Position numbers and translations under genes: made by a program
Source: Brevibacillus gelatini
GTDB lineage: Bacteria; Bacillota; Bacilli; Brevibacillales; Brevibacillaceae
Direction of reading: 5' to 3'
Length of the DNA: 40,872 nt
Assembly (NCBI RefSeq): GCF_003710935.1
Contig: NZ_RHHS01000043.1
Span: forward strand, 1-40,872
The notes under the pieces: generated by a model
Database searches by the model: none
Seen by the model: only the letters and a program-made list of their open reading frames with translations
Told to the model about the DNA's origin: nothing
Shown: positions 16,114-24,119 of the stretch, piece after piece
Numbering within the stretch: position 1 is the stretch's first letter
Layout of the letters: the number at the start of each line of letters is the position of its first letter

Positions 16114-16440
16114 ATGGACTGGATACACCTTGCTTCCACTTATGTACCGGCAAACCCGGATCAACTGAGCGCCTACGACAGCTTTCGGCTGTGGGCGGAT
16201 CATAACCGGGCCTGGATTTTGTTTGTGCAATTGATTATTGTCTACTACCTGGGATTTGCGACGCAAATTCGCATGCCGATCTTGAAAACCTTGCTCCTGT
16301 ACATCCTCCTTTTCGCAGGAGCGCTGGTCTTTGCGATTCTGGATGTCCAGCTCCCGGTGAAAAGCGCCATGCTGGTTGCGATTGTCATTCTGGTCATCGT
16401 CAAATTGCGAATCAAACCGGAGCAAACAGAGCGAAAGTGA
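16114..16440 (+). CDS. ylaH: YlaH-like membrane protein
   Basis: 108 residues with three predicted membrane helices (about 32-48, 55-73, 78-98) and a charged tail. The string VPANPDQLSAYDSFRLWADHN and the helix pattern match the YlaH-like family; no function is known to me. CAGGAGAG precedes the start; ATG 16114 is chosen, with GTG at 16111 as an alternative. Its position after typA mirrors ylaG-ylaH in B. subtilis, although here gpx intervenes. The stop overlaps the ribosome site of the next gene, so the two are probably co-translated. Confidence 0.78.
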   Translation: MDWIHLASTYVPANPDQLSAYDSFRLWADHNRAWILFVQLIIVYYLGFATQIRMPILKTLLLYILLFAGALVFAILDVQLPVKSAMLVAIVILVIVKLRIKPEQTERK

Positions 16441-16450
16441 GGCGTCCCTC

Positions 16451-16726
16451 GTGAAACGTGATGATGCACTCTTTAACTGGCTGCAGATTCAAGTCGTGGC
16501 CGATGCAAGGCCAGACGATCAGTCGGCGCAGGAGACGGCGGCGTTTTTCCTGCAGATGCTGCAGGAGGACCATGCGCTTGGCGAGCTTTCGTATCGGCTG
16601 GAGGGCGGCTGGTACGTGCTGACGGCAAAACAGGAAGCGACAGAGCCGTTGGAGCGCAAATATCCGGCAGAGATGGTCGAGTCCTTGCTGGTCGCAATTG
16701 AAAACGAGCCCAAATTCAACAGTTAG
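16451..16726 (+). CDS. Small protein of unknown function, coupled to ylaH
   Basis: 91 residues from a GTG start; the ribosome site GAGG (16439-16442) overlaps the ylaH stop, implying translational coupling. The protein is soluble and acidic, with an N-terminal helix (ALFNWLQIQVV), a segment LGELSYRLEGGWYVLTAKQ that looks like a beta hairpin, and a helical end. It is not the Cys-rich YlaI found after ylaH in B. subtilis. I do not recognise it. A strong terminator follows. Confidence 0.6.
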   Translation: MKRDDALFNWLQIQVVADARPDDQSAQETAAFFLQMLQEDHALGELSYRLEGGWYVLTAKQEATEPLERKYPAEMVESLLVAIENEPKFNS

Positions 16727-16732
16727 AATGGC

Positions 16733-16783
16733 AAAAAGACTCTTCTCACCTCCGACTTGTTCGGCGGCGGAAGAGTCTTTTTT
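16733..16783 (+). terminator. Terminator of the ylaH operon
   Basis: Stem AAAGACTCTTC/GAAGAGTCTTT around an inner CCGA/TCGG hairpin, ending in a run of T. Confidence 0.85.
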
Positions 16784-16939
16784 GTTGGGAGCGCGGGAGC
16801 CGCCTGAGTAACCGTCTGAAGCTGCTGTAGGTATTTAGACGTGTTTTCTCCTGCCGTGCAACTTTTGCAAAAAAGGCCACGTCAGTATGGTAGCCCAAAG
16901 AGGCAGGGACGATGGGCAATAACAGAGGGGGAGACATCA

Positions 16940-18295
16940 ATGAAAAAGATCATGGGCAAGCCCGTATTGGCGGTGGTCACGGCGGCAGGACTCATCGGCT
17001 GTCTGACACCGATTTTTGCAGATGCCAGTTCAGGCAGTTCGCCTGCGACCAAGGTCGTGATGGGCGAAGAAGGCAAGCAAGTTACCCGCTACAACCTGAA
17101 GGAACTTGCCAAAAACGACCCGGATACGCTGAACATGCTGCTGAAAAACCAGGCAGACCATTTGTACCTGATCGTGGAGCCAATCCATCTGAATACGAAA
17201 CTGCAAACCTACATGGAGACGAACAAGGCGGAGTGGGAGCAGATTTATCGCGATTATTACGGCGACATCTGGCTGGAGGTTCGCCGTACAGAGGCGGATG
17301 AGGAACTGGTCAGCGTGAGTGCGCAAACCGAAAACGGCAAGGTGTACATCAAAGGCATCGTGACGCCGGAAGTAACCAAGGTGGTCGTCACCAAGCCGAA
17401 CGGTGACATCATCGAGGTCGTTCCGACAAGCGAGCATTCATTTACGGTCAGCTTTGTCGCGCCAACAACCGATTCTGTTCAATACGTAACCGTGCAGGCG
17501 TACGCGGGCACTCTTTTGGCTGACAGTGAAAAAGTAAAGCTCATCCCGCAGGCTGACGAAGAGAAAAACAGGCTGATTTACGCCTTTTCCAAGTACGATG
17601 CCAAAAAGGGCGAATGGCAGGTGAAGGGTGTCGTCAAGCGCGGAGTGGACAAGGTTGTCGTCTCCTACAACGGTGTGAAAAAAGAGACGACGCCGAAGAA
17701 ACTGTGGGATGGCGTCGACAGCTTCAGCGTGACGGTAACGGATGTGCACGCGGAAGCTGTGAGCGGCGAAGCGCTGATCGAAGTATATGAAAACGGGAAA
17801 AAAGTCGACTCCGACACGATCAAGGTCGATGTGGTCAACATCCCGGACAAACAGCCTGACACAACTTATGTCATTGCCGGAACAGCGGTGCACGATCCGA
17901 AGAAAAAGTCCATTCAGCTCAAGGGCACGATCAAGGGCTGGGATGTGAAGCAAAAAAACAAGCTGGTGGTCATCACGCCGGACGGAAAGAAAAAGGAGAT
18001 CAAGCCGAACGCCAAGGGTGAGTATACGGTAAACATCAAATATACGGACAACTCGTTTGCCGGCAAAACCGTGCAACTGGAACTGTATGCAAAAGACAAG
18101 CTGTTAAAGCAGACAGACATCGCCCTGAGCACGAAAATAGCTGCCGAGCCAAAGAAGGATGACGACAAGAAACGAGAGAACCACAATCATCCAAACGGGA
18201 AAGCATACGGCTACTGGAAAAAGCACGATAGCAAATGGGATGATGACGACGAGGATGACAAGGACGACGATGACGACAAAAGAAACGACAGGTAG
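16940..18295 (+). CDS. Secreted Ig-like repeat protein with acidic tail
   Basis: 451 residues. A signal peptide (about 1-30) contains LIGC at 18-21, which could act as a lipobox, or FADA as a type I cleavage region; the hydrophobic residues after the Cys favour type I. After a helical segment (45-115) come about three beta-rich repeats of 80-90 residues (KVYIKGIVTPEVTKVVVTKP; EWQVKGVVKRGVDKVVVSYN; SIQLKGTIKGWDVKQKNKLVV), Ig-like in appearance. The C-terminus is a His/Lys stretch followed by a nearly pure Asp tail with Lys/Arg end, which may bind calcium or wall polymers. GAGGGGGAG precedes the ATG. The function is unknown; extracytoplasmic location is clear. Confidence 0.7.
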   Translation: MKKIMGKPVLAVVTAAGLIGCLTPIFADASSGSSPATKVVMGEEGKQVTRYNLKELAKNDPDTLNMLLKNQADHLYLIVEPIHLNTKLQTYMETNKAEWEQIYRDYYGDIWLEVRRTEADEELVSVSAQTENGKVYIKGIVTPEVTKVVVTKPNGDIIEVVPTSEHSFTVSFVAPTTDSVQYVTVQAYAGTLLADSEKVKLIPQADEEKNRLIYAFSKYDAKKGEWQVKGVVKRGVDKVVVSYNGVKKETTPKKLWDGVDSFSVTVTDVHAEAVSGEALIEVYENGKKVDSDTIKVDVVNIPDKQPDTTYVIAGTAVHDPKKKSIQLKGTIKGWDVKQKNKLVVITPDGKKKEIKPNAKGEYTVNIKYTDNSFAGKTVQLELYAKDKLLKQTDIALSTKIAAEPKKDDDKKRENHNHPNGKAYGYWKKHDSKWDDDDEDDKDDDDDKRNDR

Positions 18296-18301
18296 TCTTG
18301 T

Positions 18302-18637
18302 TTACGGCTGACTGTAGCTTTGAACGTACTCGACCAGTTCGCGGATGTAATCGCCAAGGATCGGGATCGAGAGAAACTGCGACAACAGTGAGCCGAGCAG
18401 CGCCAGCACGATCGCTGTTCCAATCGTCAAACCAAGACCCCGGGCAAGCCCTGCGAGGAAATTGATCCAAAGCAGCTTGCGCGGGGCTGTGTAGTTTTGG
18501 ATGACGTCTGCGAGCCGAATATCTTCCAGAAACATGGCAATTTTATCCATGCGCTCGTTTACTTTCCGCACTTCCTGCAACTCAAGGAGAACCTGGTCGA
18601 TTTTGTGCATCAGCTGCTCTGTAGGCGTAGGGGCCAC
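18302..18637 (-). CDS. DUF5665 membrane protein
   Basis: 111 residues. The N-terminus is amphipathic and likely coiled (LMHKIDQVLLELQEVRKVNERMDKIAMFLED), then RLADVIQNYTAPRKLLWINFLAGLARGLGLTIG, two short membrane helices and a polar end. This matches the DUF5665 family of spore-formers, function unknown. AAGGAGG is 9 nt before the GTG at 18637, whereas an upstream TTG touches the ribosome site and is rejected. It is convergent with the preceding gene with only 6 nt between stop codons and no clear terminator. Confidence 0.75.
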   Translation of the reverse strand: MAPTPTEQLMHKIDQVLLELQEVRKVNERMDKIAMFLEDIRLADVIQNYTAPRKLLWINFLAGLARGLGLTIGTAIVLALLGSLLSQFLSIPILGDYIRELVEYVQSYSQP

Positions 18638-18722
18638 TTTTTCCAACCTCCTTATTCGTTAGGGCGTTGCTTCTACCAGTTTAGGGAAAAAAACAGGCAG
18701 AAGCAAGGCGGAAAGGAAACGT

Positions 18723-18752
18723 TTGCCTAATGTCAGATCAGGGGGGTACAAT
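18723..18752 (+). promoter_or_regulatory. Promoter of the split-barrel flavoprotein gene
   Basis: TTGCCT (18723-18728), 18-bp spacer, TACAAT (18747-18752). Confidence 0.5.
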
Positions 18753-18784
18753 AGACGTACTATCGTTTACGAGGAGGCATCCGA

Positions 18785-19240
18785 ATGGCTGAAACCGTAT
18801 CCCAAACCTTGTCGGAAGACCTGTTCGCGCTTCTGCAAAAAGAGCGATTTGTGACGCTCGGCACGGTCGATCACGAGACAGGGGCACCATCGCTCAGTTC
18901 CTTGTCCTGGGCATTGGCGGTGAACAGCGGACTGATCCGCTTTGCTGTGGATAATCGCTCGCGCATTCTCGCCAATATTGCCAAAGAACCGCAGGTCGTC
19001 CTGCACTTGATTGGGGCAGGCTCCTCTTTTGCGATCAACGGGCGCGCGACGCTCAAAGCCGAGCGGCTGGAAGGCGTTCCGCTGAAGCTGGCCCTGGTCG
19101 AGATTGCGATTGACTCCGTACGGGACGTCATGTTTTACGGCTCGCGCATTTCCGTAGAGCCGCAATACGAGAAGACGTACGACAAAAATGCGGCCGCGAA
19201 GCTGGACAATCAGGTCATGACGGCGCTGAAAAACGCCTAG
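18785..19240 (+). CDS. Pyridoxamine 5'-phosphate oxidase-like FMN-binding protein (YlaL-like)
   Basis: 151 residues. The pattern RFVTLGTVDHETGAPSLSSLSWALAV, IRFAVDNRSRILANIAKEPQVVLHLIG and INGRATLKAERL is that of the FMN-binding split barrel of the pyridoxamine-phosphate-oxidase superfamily. The true substrate is unknown; it lacks the C-terminal dimerisation domain of real PNPOx enzymes. GAGGAGG with 7 nt spacing supports the ATG. B. subtilis ylaL lies near phoH/ylaK and may be the counterpart; I give this from gene order, so no symbol is assigned. Confidence 0.75.
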   Translation: MAETVSQTLSEDLFALLQKERFVTLGTVDHETGAPSLSSLSWALAVNSGLIRFAVDNRSRILANIAKEPQVVLHLIGAGSSFAINGRATLKAERLEGVPLKLALVEIAIDSVRDVMFYGSRISVEPQYEKTYDKNAAAKLDNQVMTALKNA

Positions 19241-19271
19241 CAGGACTTTTGCGCAACGGGGGAAAATCCTG

Positions 19272-19301
19272 TTGACAAAAAACGGCGCTATCCTTTAGTA
19301 T
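19272..19301 (+). promoter_or_regulatory. Promoter of the metI-metC operon
   Basis: TTGACA (19272-19277), 18-bp spacer, TAGTAT (19296-19301), placing the start a few bases before the riboswitch. Confidence 0.7.
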
Positions 19302-19328
19302 TAGGTCAATCAATATTGAATAGCAAAA

Positions 19329-19456
19329 CTTCTTATCCAGAGAGGCGGAGGGACTGGCCCGATGATGCCCGGCAACCAATCACCTGCACGTTCATGCGTG
19401 CGGGGAGATAATGGTGCTAATTCCTGCAGAGTTGATTAACTCTGAAAGATGAGAAG
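19329..19456 (+). promoter_or_regulatory. SAM-I (S-box) riboswitch aptamer
   Basis: Contains the S-box landmarks AGAGGCGGAGGGACTGGCCC, GATGATGCCCGGCAACC, GGTGCTAATTCCTGCAG and GAAAGATGAGAAG in order. P1 is CTTCTTATC (19329-19337) with GATGAGAAG (19448-19456). The 3' strand of P1 (AGAAGG) can instead pair with CCTTCT (19484-19489) to form an antiterminator, so SAM binding should favour the terminator and switch the operon off. Confidence 0.97.
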
Positions 19457-19480
19457 GTCTTGCTTACGGTGACGTAATCA

Positions 19481-19512
19481 AAGCCTTCTTTCAGAGGAAA
19501 GGGGGCTTTTTT
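19481..19512 (+). terminator. S-box expression-platform terminator
   Basis: 12-bp stem AAGCCTTCTTTC/GAAAGGGGGCTT with an AGAG loop and six T; mutually exclusive with the antiterminator. Confidence 0.95.
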
Positions 19513-19549
19513 CATGCCCCTCGCAGATCATTGGAGGGAGAGAGTTACG

Positions 19550-20713
19550 ATGAGACTAGAGACAAAATTGATTCAGGCAGGCGTAGGCCGAGATGAGAAA
19601 ACAGGAGCGGTCAGCTTCCCTGTCTACTATGCCACCGCATATCGCCACCCGGCATTGGGGCAGAGCACAGGCTATGACTATACACGCACGGCCAATCCAA
19701 CCCGCACCGTTTTGGAAGAAGCGATCGCGGAGGCAGAGTCAGGGGATGCGGGCTTTGCCTGCGCATCGGGAATGGCGGCGGTTCATACGGTCATGGGTCT
19801 GTTTTCTCAGGGAGACCATCTCATTGTATCGCTCGATTTGTACGGGGGGACGTATCGCTTGTTTGAGCAGGTGCTGTCCCGTTACGGCCTGACTTTTACC
19901 TACGTAGACTTGCGTGATCTGGAAGCGGTGCAAAAGGCGCTGCGAGCCGAGACGAAAGCGATCTTCGTCGAGACGCCGACGAATCCGCTCATGCAGATTA
20001 CCGATATTCGCCAAATCGCTGCGCTGGCAAAGCAGCATGGACTTTTGACAATCGTGGACAACACGTTCATGACGCCTTACTGTCAACGCCCGCTGGAGCT
20101 TGGCGCAGATATTGTGTTGCACAGCGCGACGAAGTATTTGGGCGGCCACAACGATGTGCTGGCAGGGCTGATTGTGACAAAGGGTGAGGAGTTGTCGGAA
20201 AAAATCCGGTTTTTGCACAATTCCATCGGCGCGGTATTGGGCCCGCAAGATAGCTGGCTGTTGGTACGCGGAATGAAGACCTTGGCACTGCGCATGGAAC
20301 GGCATCAGTCTAACGCGCTGGCTGTTGCGAAAAAGCTGCAGGAGCATCCGGCTGTCGCCGAGGTATTCTACCCTGGGCTGGAAGAACATCCCGGTCATGC
20401 CATCCAGGCGAGCCAGGCAAGCGGTTTTAGCGGTATGGTTTCATTCCGGGTACGGTCTGCGGAGCAAGTGGGTCTGTTTTTGCAAAATCTGCGCATCGTC
20501 TCTTTTGCGGAAAGCCTTGGCGGCGTCGAGTCTTTGTGTACGTATCCGGCGACACAGACCCACGCTGACATTCCGCTGGAAGTGCGGGAGTATGTCGGCG
20601 TTTGTGACCGGTTGCTGAGACTGTCGGTCGGGATTGAGCATCCAGAAGACTTGATCGAAGATTTGTTTCAAGCTTTGGACGCAAGTCTCGCCGTTGGGGG
20701 GGCTGTTCGATGA
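19550..20713 (+). CDS. metI: Cystathionine gamma-synthase / O-acetylhomoserine thiolyase
   Basis: 387 residues, PLP-dependent Cys/Met metabolism family (fold type I). It condenses activated homoserine with cysteine (or sulfide). Seen: YDYTRTANPTR at 42-52, ASGMAA at 72-77, VETPTNPLM, VDNTF at 169-173, PLP lysine Lys195 in HSATKYLGGH. Assignment as MetI rather than another transsulfuration enzyme rests on the S-box control and the tandem metC partner, as in B. subtilis metI-metC. GGAGGGAG 9 nt upstream fixes ATG 19550. The stop overlaps the metC start (ATGA). Confidence 0.9.
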   Translation: MRLETKLIQAGVGRDEKTGAVSFPVYYATAYRHPALGQSTGYDYTRTANPTRTVLEEAIAEAESGDAGFACASGMAAVHTVMGLFSQGDHLIVSLDLYGGTYRLFEQVLSRYGLTFTYVDLRDLEAVQKALRAETKAIFVETPTNPLMQITDIRQIAALAKQHGLLTIVDNTFMTPYCQRPLELGADIVLHSATKYLGGHNDVLAGLIVTKGEELSEKIRFLHNSIGAVLGPQDSWLLVRGMKTLALRMERHQSNALAVAKKLQEHPAVAEVFYPGLEEHPGHAIQASQASGFSGMVSFRVRSAEQVGLFLQNLRIVSFAESLGGVESLCTYPATQTHADIPLEVREYVGVCDRLLRLSVGIEHPEDLIEDLFQALDASLAVGGAVR

Positions 20714-21897
20714 ACTTTGCAACGAAGGTTCTTCATGGCTCTGCTTGTATCGATCCGTTCACAGGTGCGTCGTCGGTTCCGATTTACCAGGCTTCCACTT
20801 TTCACCAGTTTGACCTCGACCAGCCAGGCACTTACGACTACGCCCGATCCGGCAATCCGACCAGACACGCGCTGGAGGAAGCGATTGCCGCTCTCGAAGG
20901 CGGTGCCCGCGGATTTGCCTTTTCATCCGGTATGGCGGCCATCTCCAGTGTGTTCATGCTGTTTTCGGCTGGTGACCATATCGTGGTTGCGGAGGACGTG
21001 TACGGCGGCACTTTCCGCTTTTTGACCCGCGTGCTGTCGAGGATGGGCATTTCCTTTACGTTTGTCGATGCGACACAGACAGAAGCCGTGCGAGCGGCGA
21101 TTACTCCGGCGACCAAAGGGGTGTATCTGGAAACGCCGTCCAATCCGACGCTGAAAGTGACCGACATCGCGGCGGTATCAGCGATTGCGAAAGAGCACGG
21201 GCTGCTCGTCATTGTCGACAATACGTTTTTGACACCGTATTATCAACGGCCGCTGGAGCTGGGAGCAGACGTCGTCATTCACAGCGCGACCAAGTTCATC
21301 GGCGGCCATAGCGACGTGGTTGCGGGGCTGGCCGTGACGCGCGACGCCGCGCTCGGCGAGCAGCTGTACCTGATCCAGAACGGCATGGGCGCGATTCTCG
21401 GCGTACAGGATTGCTGGCTCGTCATGCGCGGGCTGAAAACGCTCAAGGCGCGTCTGGACGTCAGCACCAAATCAGCAGGGATTCTTGCAGAGTGGCTGTC
21501 CACGCACCCTGGCGTGAGCCGCGTTTACTACACGGGCCTGGCTGACCATCCGGGGCATCTCGTCCAGCAACGGCAAGCAAGCGGCCACGGAGCGGTTCTG
21601 TCGTTCGATGTAGGGAGCCGCGAGCGGGCCAAGGCGCTGTTTGACCGGGTGAAGCTGCCGATTGTGGCAGTGAGCCTGGGCGCTGTGGAGACGATCTTGT
21701 CGTATCCGGCGATGATGTCACATGCGGCAATGCCTGCAGCGGAGCGGGAAGCGCGCGGCATCACGGATGGCTTGATTCGCCTGTCCGCAGGGTTGGAGGA
21801 CGTGGACGACTTGCTTGCGGACTTGAAGCAGGCGCTGGATGCGCTGCCGCCCCTGTCCGCTGTCCAGCCGCAAAAAGAGGCATTCTCCCGGGTGTGA
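20710..21897 (+). CDS. metC: Cystathionine beta-lyase
   Basis: 395 residues of the same PLP family as the preceding gene, with the same layout: YDYARSGNPTRHALE at 42-56, SSGMAAISS, LETPSNPTLKVTD, VDNTFLTPYYQRPLE, PLP lysine Lys195 in HSATKFIGGH. It cleaves cystathionine to homocysteine, pyruvate and ammonia, completing the transsulfuration begun by MetI. The 4-bp ATGA overlap with metI implies coupled translation under the S-box. The last codons form the left arm of the terminator. MetC as opposed to a gamma-lyase is inferred from the operon. Confidence 0.9.
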   Translation: MNFATKVLHGSACIDPFTGASSVPIYQASTFHQFDLDQPGTYDYARSGNPTRHALEEAIAALEGGARGFAFSSGMAAISSVFMLFSAGDHIVVAEDVYGGTFRFLTRVLSRMGISFTFVDATQTEAVRAAITPATKGVYLETPSNPTLKVTDIAAVSAIAKEHGLLVIVDNTFLTPYYQRPLELGADVVIHSATKFIGGHSDVVAGLAVTRDAALGEQLYLIQNGMGAILGVQDCWLVMRGLKTLKARLDVSTKSAGILAEWLSTHPGVSRVYYTGLADHPGHLVQQRQASGHGAVLSFDVGSRERAKALFDRVKLPIVAVSLGAVETILSYPAMMSHAAMPAAEREARGITDGLIRLSAGLEDVDDLLADLKQALDALPPLSAVQPQKEAFSRV

Positions 21898-21923
21898 TTC
21901 TCCCGGGGCGAATGCCTCTTTTT
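21873..21923. terminator. Bidirectional terminator of metC and ylaJ
   Basis: 13-bp stem AAAAGAGGCATTC/GAATGCCTCTTTT with A- and T-rich flanks; its left arm is inside the metC coding region, its right arm ends 2 nt from the ylaJ stop codon. Confidence 0.85.
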
Positions 21924-21925
21924 CG

Positions 21926-22540
21926 TTATGGTGCGCCTGTGCGGTTTGCGTTGATCTTGTCGTTTCCTTGCGGCGCAGATCGGCCGTTTTTGTTGATGCG
22001 CTGTTCGTTTTCCTGCGACGGCGTTTCCTCGCGCTGCCTTACATCACGCGGCAGCTGTGGAATGATGCGGCCGACAATATCGGCCAGCTCCTCCGCAAAG
22101 CCAGAGACGGGGTGGCCCCGGCGAATGTCTGCGGCCATTTCCTTCAGGCGCTGGACAATATCCGGATCGGCTATTACGGTTGCATTTGCGCCCTGCGGGT
22201 CTTCTTTCAGTGCTTCGGCAACCGTGTACTTGATGACACCGACCTCTGGCCGATCGAGATCGGCATCCACATCGATTCCGACGACCGCCATCTTGCCGAT
22301 GACAACCGCTGTCGCCCCGTTTACTTTTTTCACACGGGTAGCCAGTTGCACAAGCCGGTCGGCTGTCGCTTGCGAAGACTGATTGTAGGCTGGTTCCGGG
22401 GCCGTTTGCTGGATGCGCTGGGTATGAGGCGCTTGCTGGTTGGGCTGTGGTGCTGCCTGATTGGCTGGCGGGTTATTGTTTGTCATGCATCCGGAAAAAA
22501 GCAGGCAGGTGCCAAGGCAGCCGATGATAATCCGTTTCAC
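21926..22540 (-). CDS. ylaJ: YlaJ-like sporulation lipoprotein
   Basis: 204 residues. A short type II signal peptide with lipobox FSGC (Cys18), a long Gln/Pro/Asn-rich linker, then a YhcN/YlaJ domain (about 62-160) including LVQLATRVKKVNGATAVVIGKMAVVGIDV; the C-terminus is Gln/Asn/Arg-rich. AAAGGGAG lies 7 nt before the GTG at 22540; an ATG at 22546 is only 1 nt from it and is less likely. Divergent from phoH/ylaK, next to which ylaJ also lies in B. subtilis; this is the better YlaJ candidate of the two paralogues here. Expected in the spore or mother-cell envelope. Confidence 0.82.
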   Translation of the reverse strand: MKRIIIGCLGTCLLFSGCMTNNNPPANQAAPQPNQQAPHTQRIQQTAPEPAYNQSSQATADRLVQLATRVKKVNGATAVVIGKMAVVGIDVDADLDRPEVGVIKYTVAEALKEDPQGANATVIADPDIVQRLKEMAADIRRGHPVSGFAEELADIVGRIIPQLPRDVRQREETPSQENEQRINKNGRSAPQGNDKINANRTGAP

Positions 22541-22744
22541 ACGCATTCTCCCTTTCCCGTAATGCCTCCTGAAAACGGAGGGCAAGTTACCCGTATTTTG
22601 TCCCCGCAGGCGTATTTCATTCTGCCAAAGGGCCGTCTATCTCTGTCTGCCCGAACATAGACTGTAGTACATCACGTCGCCACAATTGAGCATCCCTCCA
22701 AAAATTGCATACCGTATATAAGAAGGGTAATAGGAGGCGAGATT

Positions 22745-24079
22745 TTGAAGAAAATCTACGTACTGGACACCAACGTACTCCTGCAAGATCCACGGGCGAT
22801 GTTCTCTTTCGCTGACAACGAAATTGTCATACCTGCAGTGGTGTTGGAAGAAATCGACTCCAAAAAGCGGTACATGGATGAAATTGGCCGCAACGCGCGG
22901 TACGTATCGCGGCTCCTTGACAGTTTTCGTGAGCTGGGTCATTTGCACAAAGGCATTACCCTGGAGACAGGCGGGCTCTTTCGGGTGGAGCTGAACCATT
23001 CCTCGCTCCACCAATTGCAAAAGCAATTTACAGAAATTTCTAATGATAACCGCATTTTGGCGGTCGCACTTAATCTGCAAGAGGAGGAGAACCAATCCCC
23101 ACAGCCCAGACCCGTCATATTGGTGAGCAAGGATGCGCTCATGCGTGTGAAGGCAGATGCCTTGAACATTTCGGCAGAAGATTTTCTCTCCGATCGCGTG
23201 GTAGGAGAATTTTCCAGCATCTACACCGGTTATCAGAAAATGATGGTCGCTTCCGAGATCATCAAGACGTACTACGCGGCGAGAAGACTGCACCTGGCCT
23301 CCTGTTTCCCTCGCTATCGCTTTTATCCGCATCAGTTTCTCATACTGAAGGACGAATGTAACCCGTCCATTTCTGCCATCGGAAAAGTGGACGCCGATGG
23401 AAAAATGCTGGAAATGCTTGTGGCAGACGACGATCCGATTTGGGGCATTCGGGCCCGAAACGTGCAGCAACGGATGGCAACCGAGCTGCTTTTGCGAGAT
23501 GATATTCCGCTGGTGACCATGACTGGCAAGGCGGGCACAGGGAAGACGTTGCTGGCGCTTGCGGCAGGACTGTTGCAAATCGAAGACCAGCAAAAGTACA
23601 AAAAACTGTTGGTGGCAAGACCTATCGTTCCTTTGGGAAAAGACATCGGTTTTTTGCCCGGCGAGAAAGAAGAAAAATTGCGGCCGTGGATGCAACCGAT
23701 TTACGATAATCTGGAATATTTGTTCAACACGAAGCGGCCAGGTGATCTGGATAAAATTTTGGCCGGGATGGGCAGCCTGCAAGTGGAGGCGCTGACATAC
23801 ATTCGCGGTCGTTCCATTCCGGGGCAGTTCATCATTATTGACGAGGCGCAAAACTTGACAAAGCACGAGGTGAAAACGATCCTGACACGGGTGGGGGACG
23901 GCTCGAAAATCGTCCTGATGGGCGACCCGGAGCAGATCGATCATCCGTATCTGGACGAAAGTAACAACGGCCTGACGTATGTCGTCGAGGTGTTCAAGGA
24001 CCAGAAGCTGGCCGGACACATTCGTCTGGAAAAAGGCGAGCGAAGCGTGCTTGCCCAACTGGCCGCAGATTTGCTGTAA
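22745..24079 (+). CDS. ylaK: PhoH2-type protein: PIN domain plus PhoH ATPase
   Basis: 444 residues. The N-terminal PIN RNase domain (about 4-140) shows acidic residues Asp8 (LDTN), Glu35/Glu36, Asp101 (SNDNRILA) and Asp130 (SKDALM). The C-terminal PhoH NTPase (about 245-440) has Walker A GKAGTGKT at 261-268 and Walker B IIIDEAQ ending at 369. PhoH2 proteins elsewhere have RNase and RNA-helicase activity; that is family knowledge. The start is TTG at 22745 with AGGAGG upstream. Synteny with ylaJ supports orthology to B. subtilis YlaK. Confidence 0.92.
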   Translation: MKKIYVLDTNVLLQDPRAMFSFADNEIVIPAVVLEEIDSKKRYMDEIGRNARYVSRLLDSFRELGHLHKGITLETGGLFRVELNHSSLHQLQKQFTEISNDNRILAVALNLQEEENQSPQPRPVILVSKDALMRVKADALNISAEDFLSDRVVGEFSSIYTGYQKMMVASEIIKTYYAARRLHLASCFPRYRFYPHQFLILKDECNPSISAIGKVDADGKMLEMLVADDDPIWGIRARNVQQRMATELLLRDDIPLVTMTGKAGTGKTLLALAAGLLQIEDQQKYKKLLVARPIVPLGKDIGFLPGEKEEKLRPWMQPIYDNLEYLFNTKRPGDLDKILAGMGSLQVEALTYIRGRSIPGQFIIIDEAQNLTKHEVKTILTRVGDGSKIVLMGDPEQIDHPYLDESNNGLTYVVEVFKDQKLAGHIRLEKGERSVLAQLAADLL

Positions 24080-24085
24080 AAGCGT

Positions 24086-24115
24086 GTATGAAAAACGGTT
24101 GGCTGGACCATACTA
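24086..24115 (+). promoter_or_regulatory. Sigma-G-type (forespore) promoter
   Basis: GTATG (24086-24090; consensus GYATA, 4/5), 18-bp spacer, CATACTA (24109-24115; consensus CATAMTA, 7/7). The predicted start is within a few bases of the first base of the RNA's closing stem. No comparable sigma-A match is present. Confidence 0.6.
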
Positions 24116-24119
24116 TAGC

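Noticed and set aside
22637..24058. Open frame of 473 codons on the minus strand opposite phoH
   Set aside because: Antisense shadow of a gene with intact PIN and PhoH motifs; no ribosome site and no recognisable domain.
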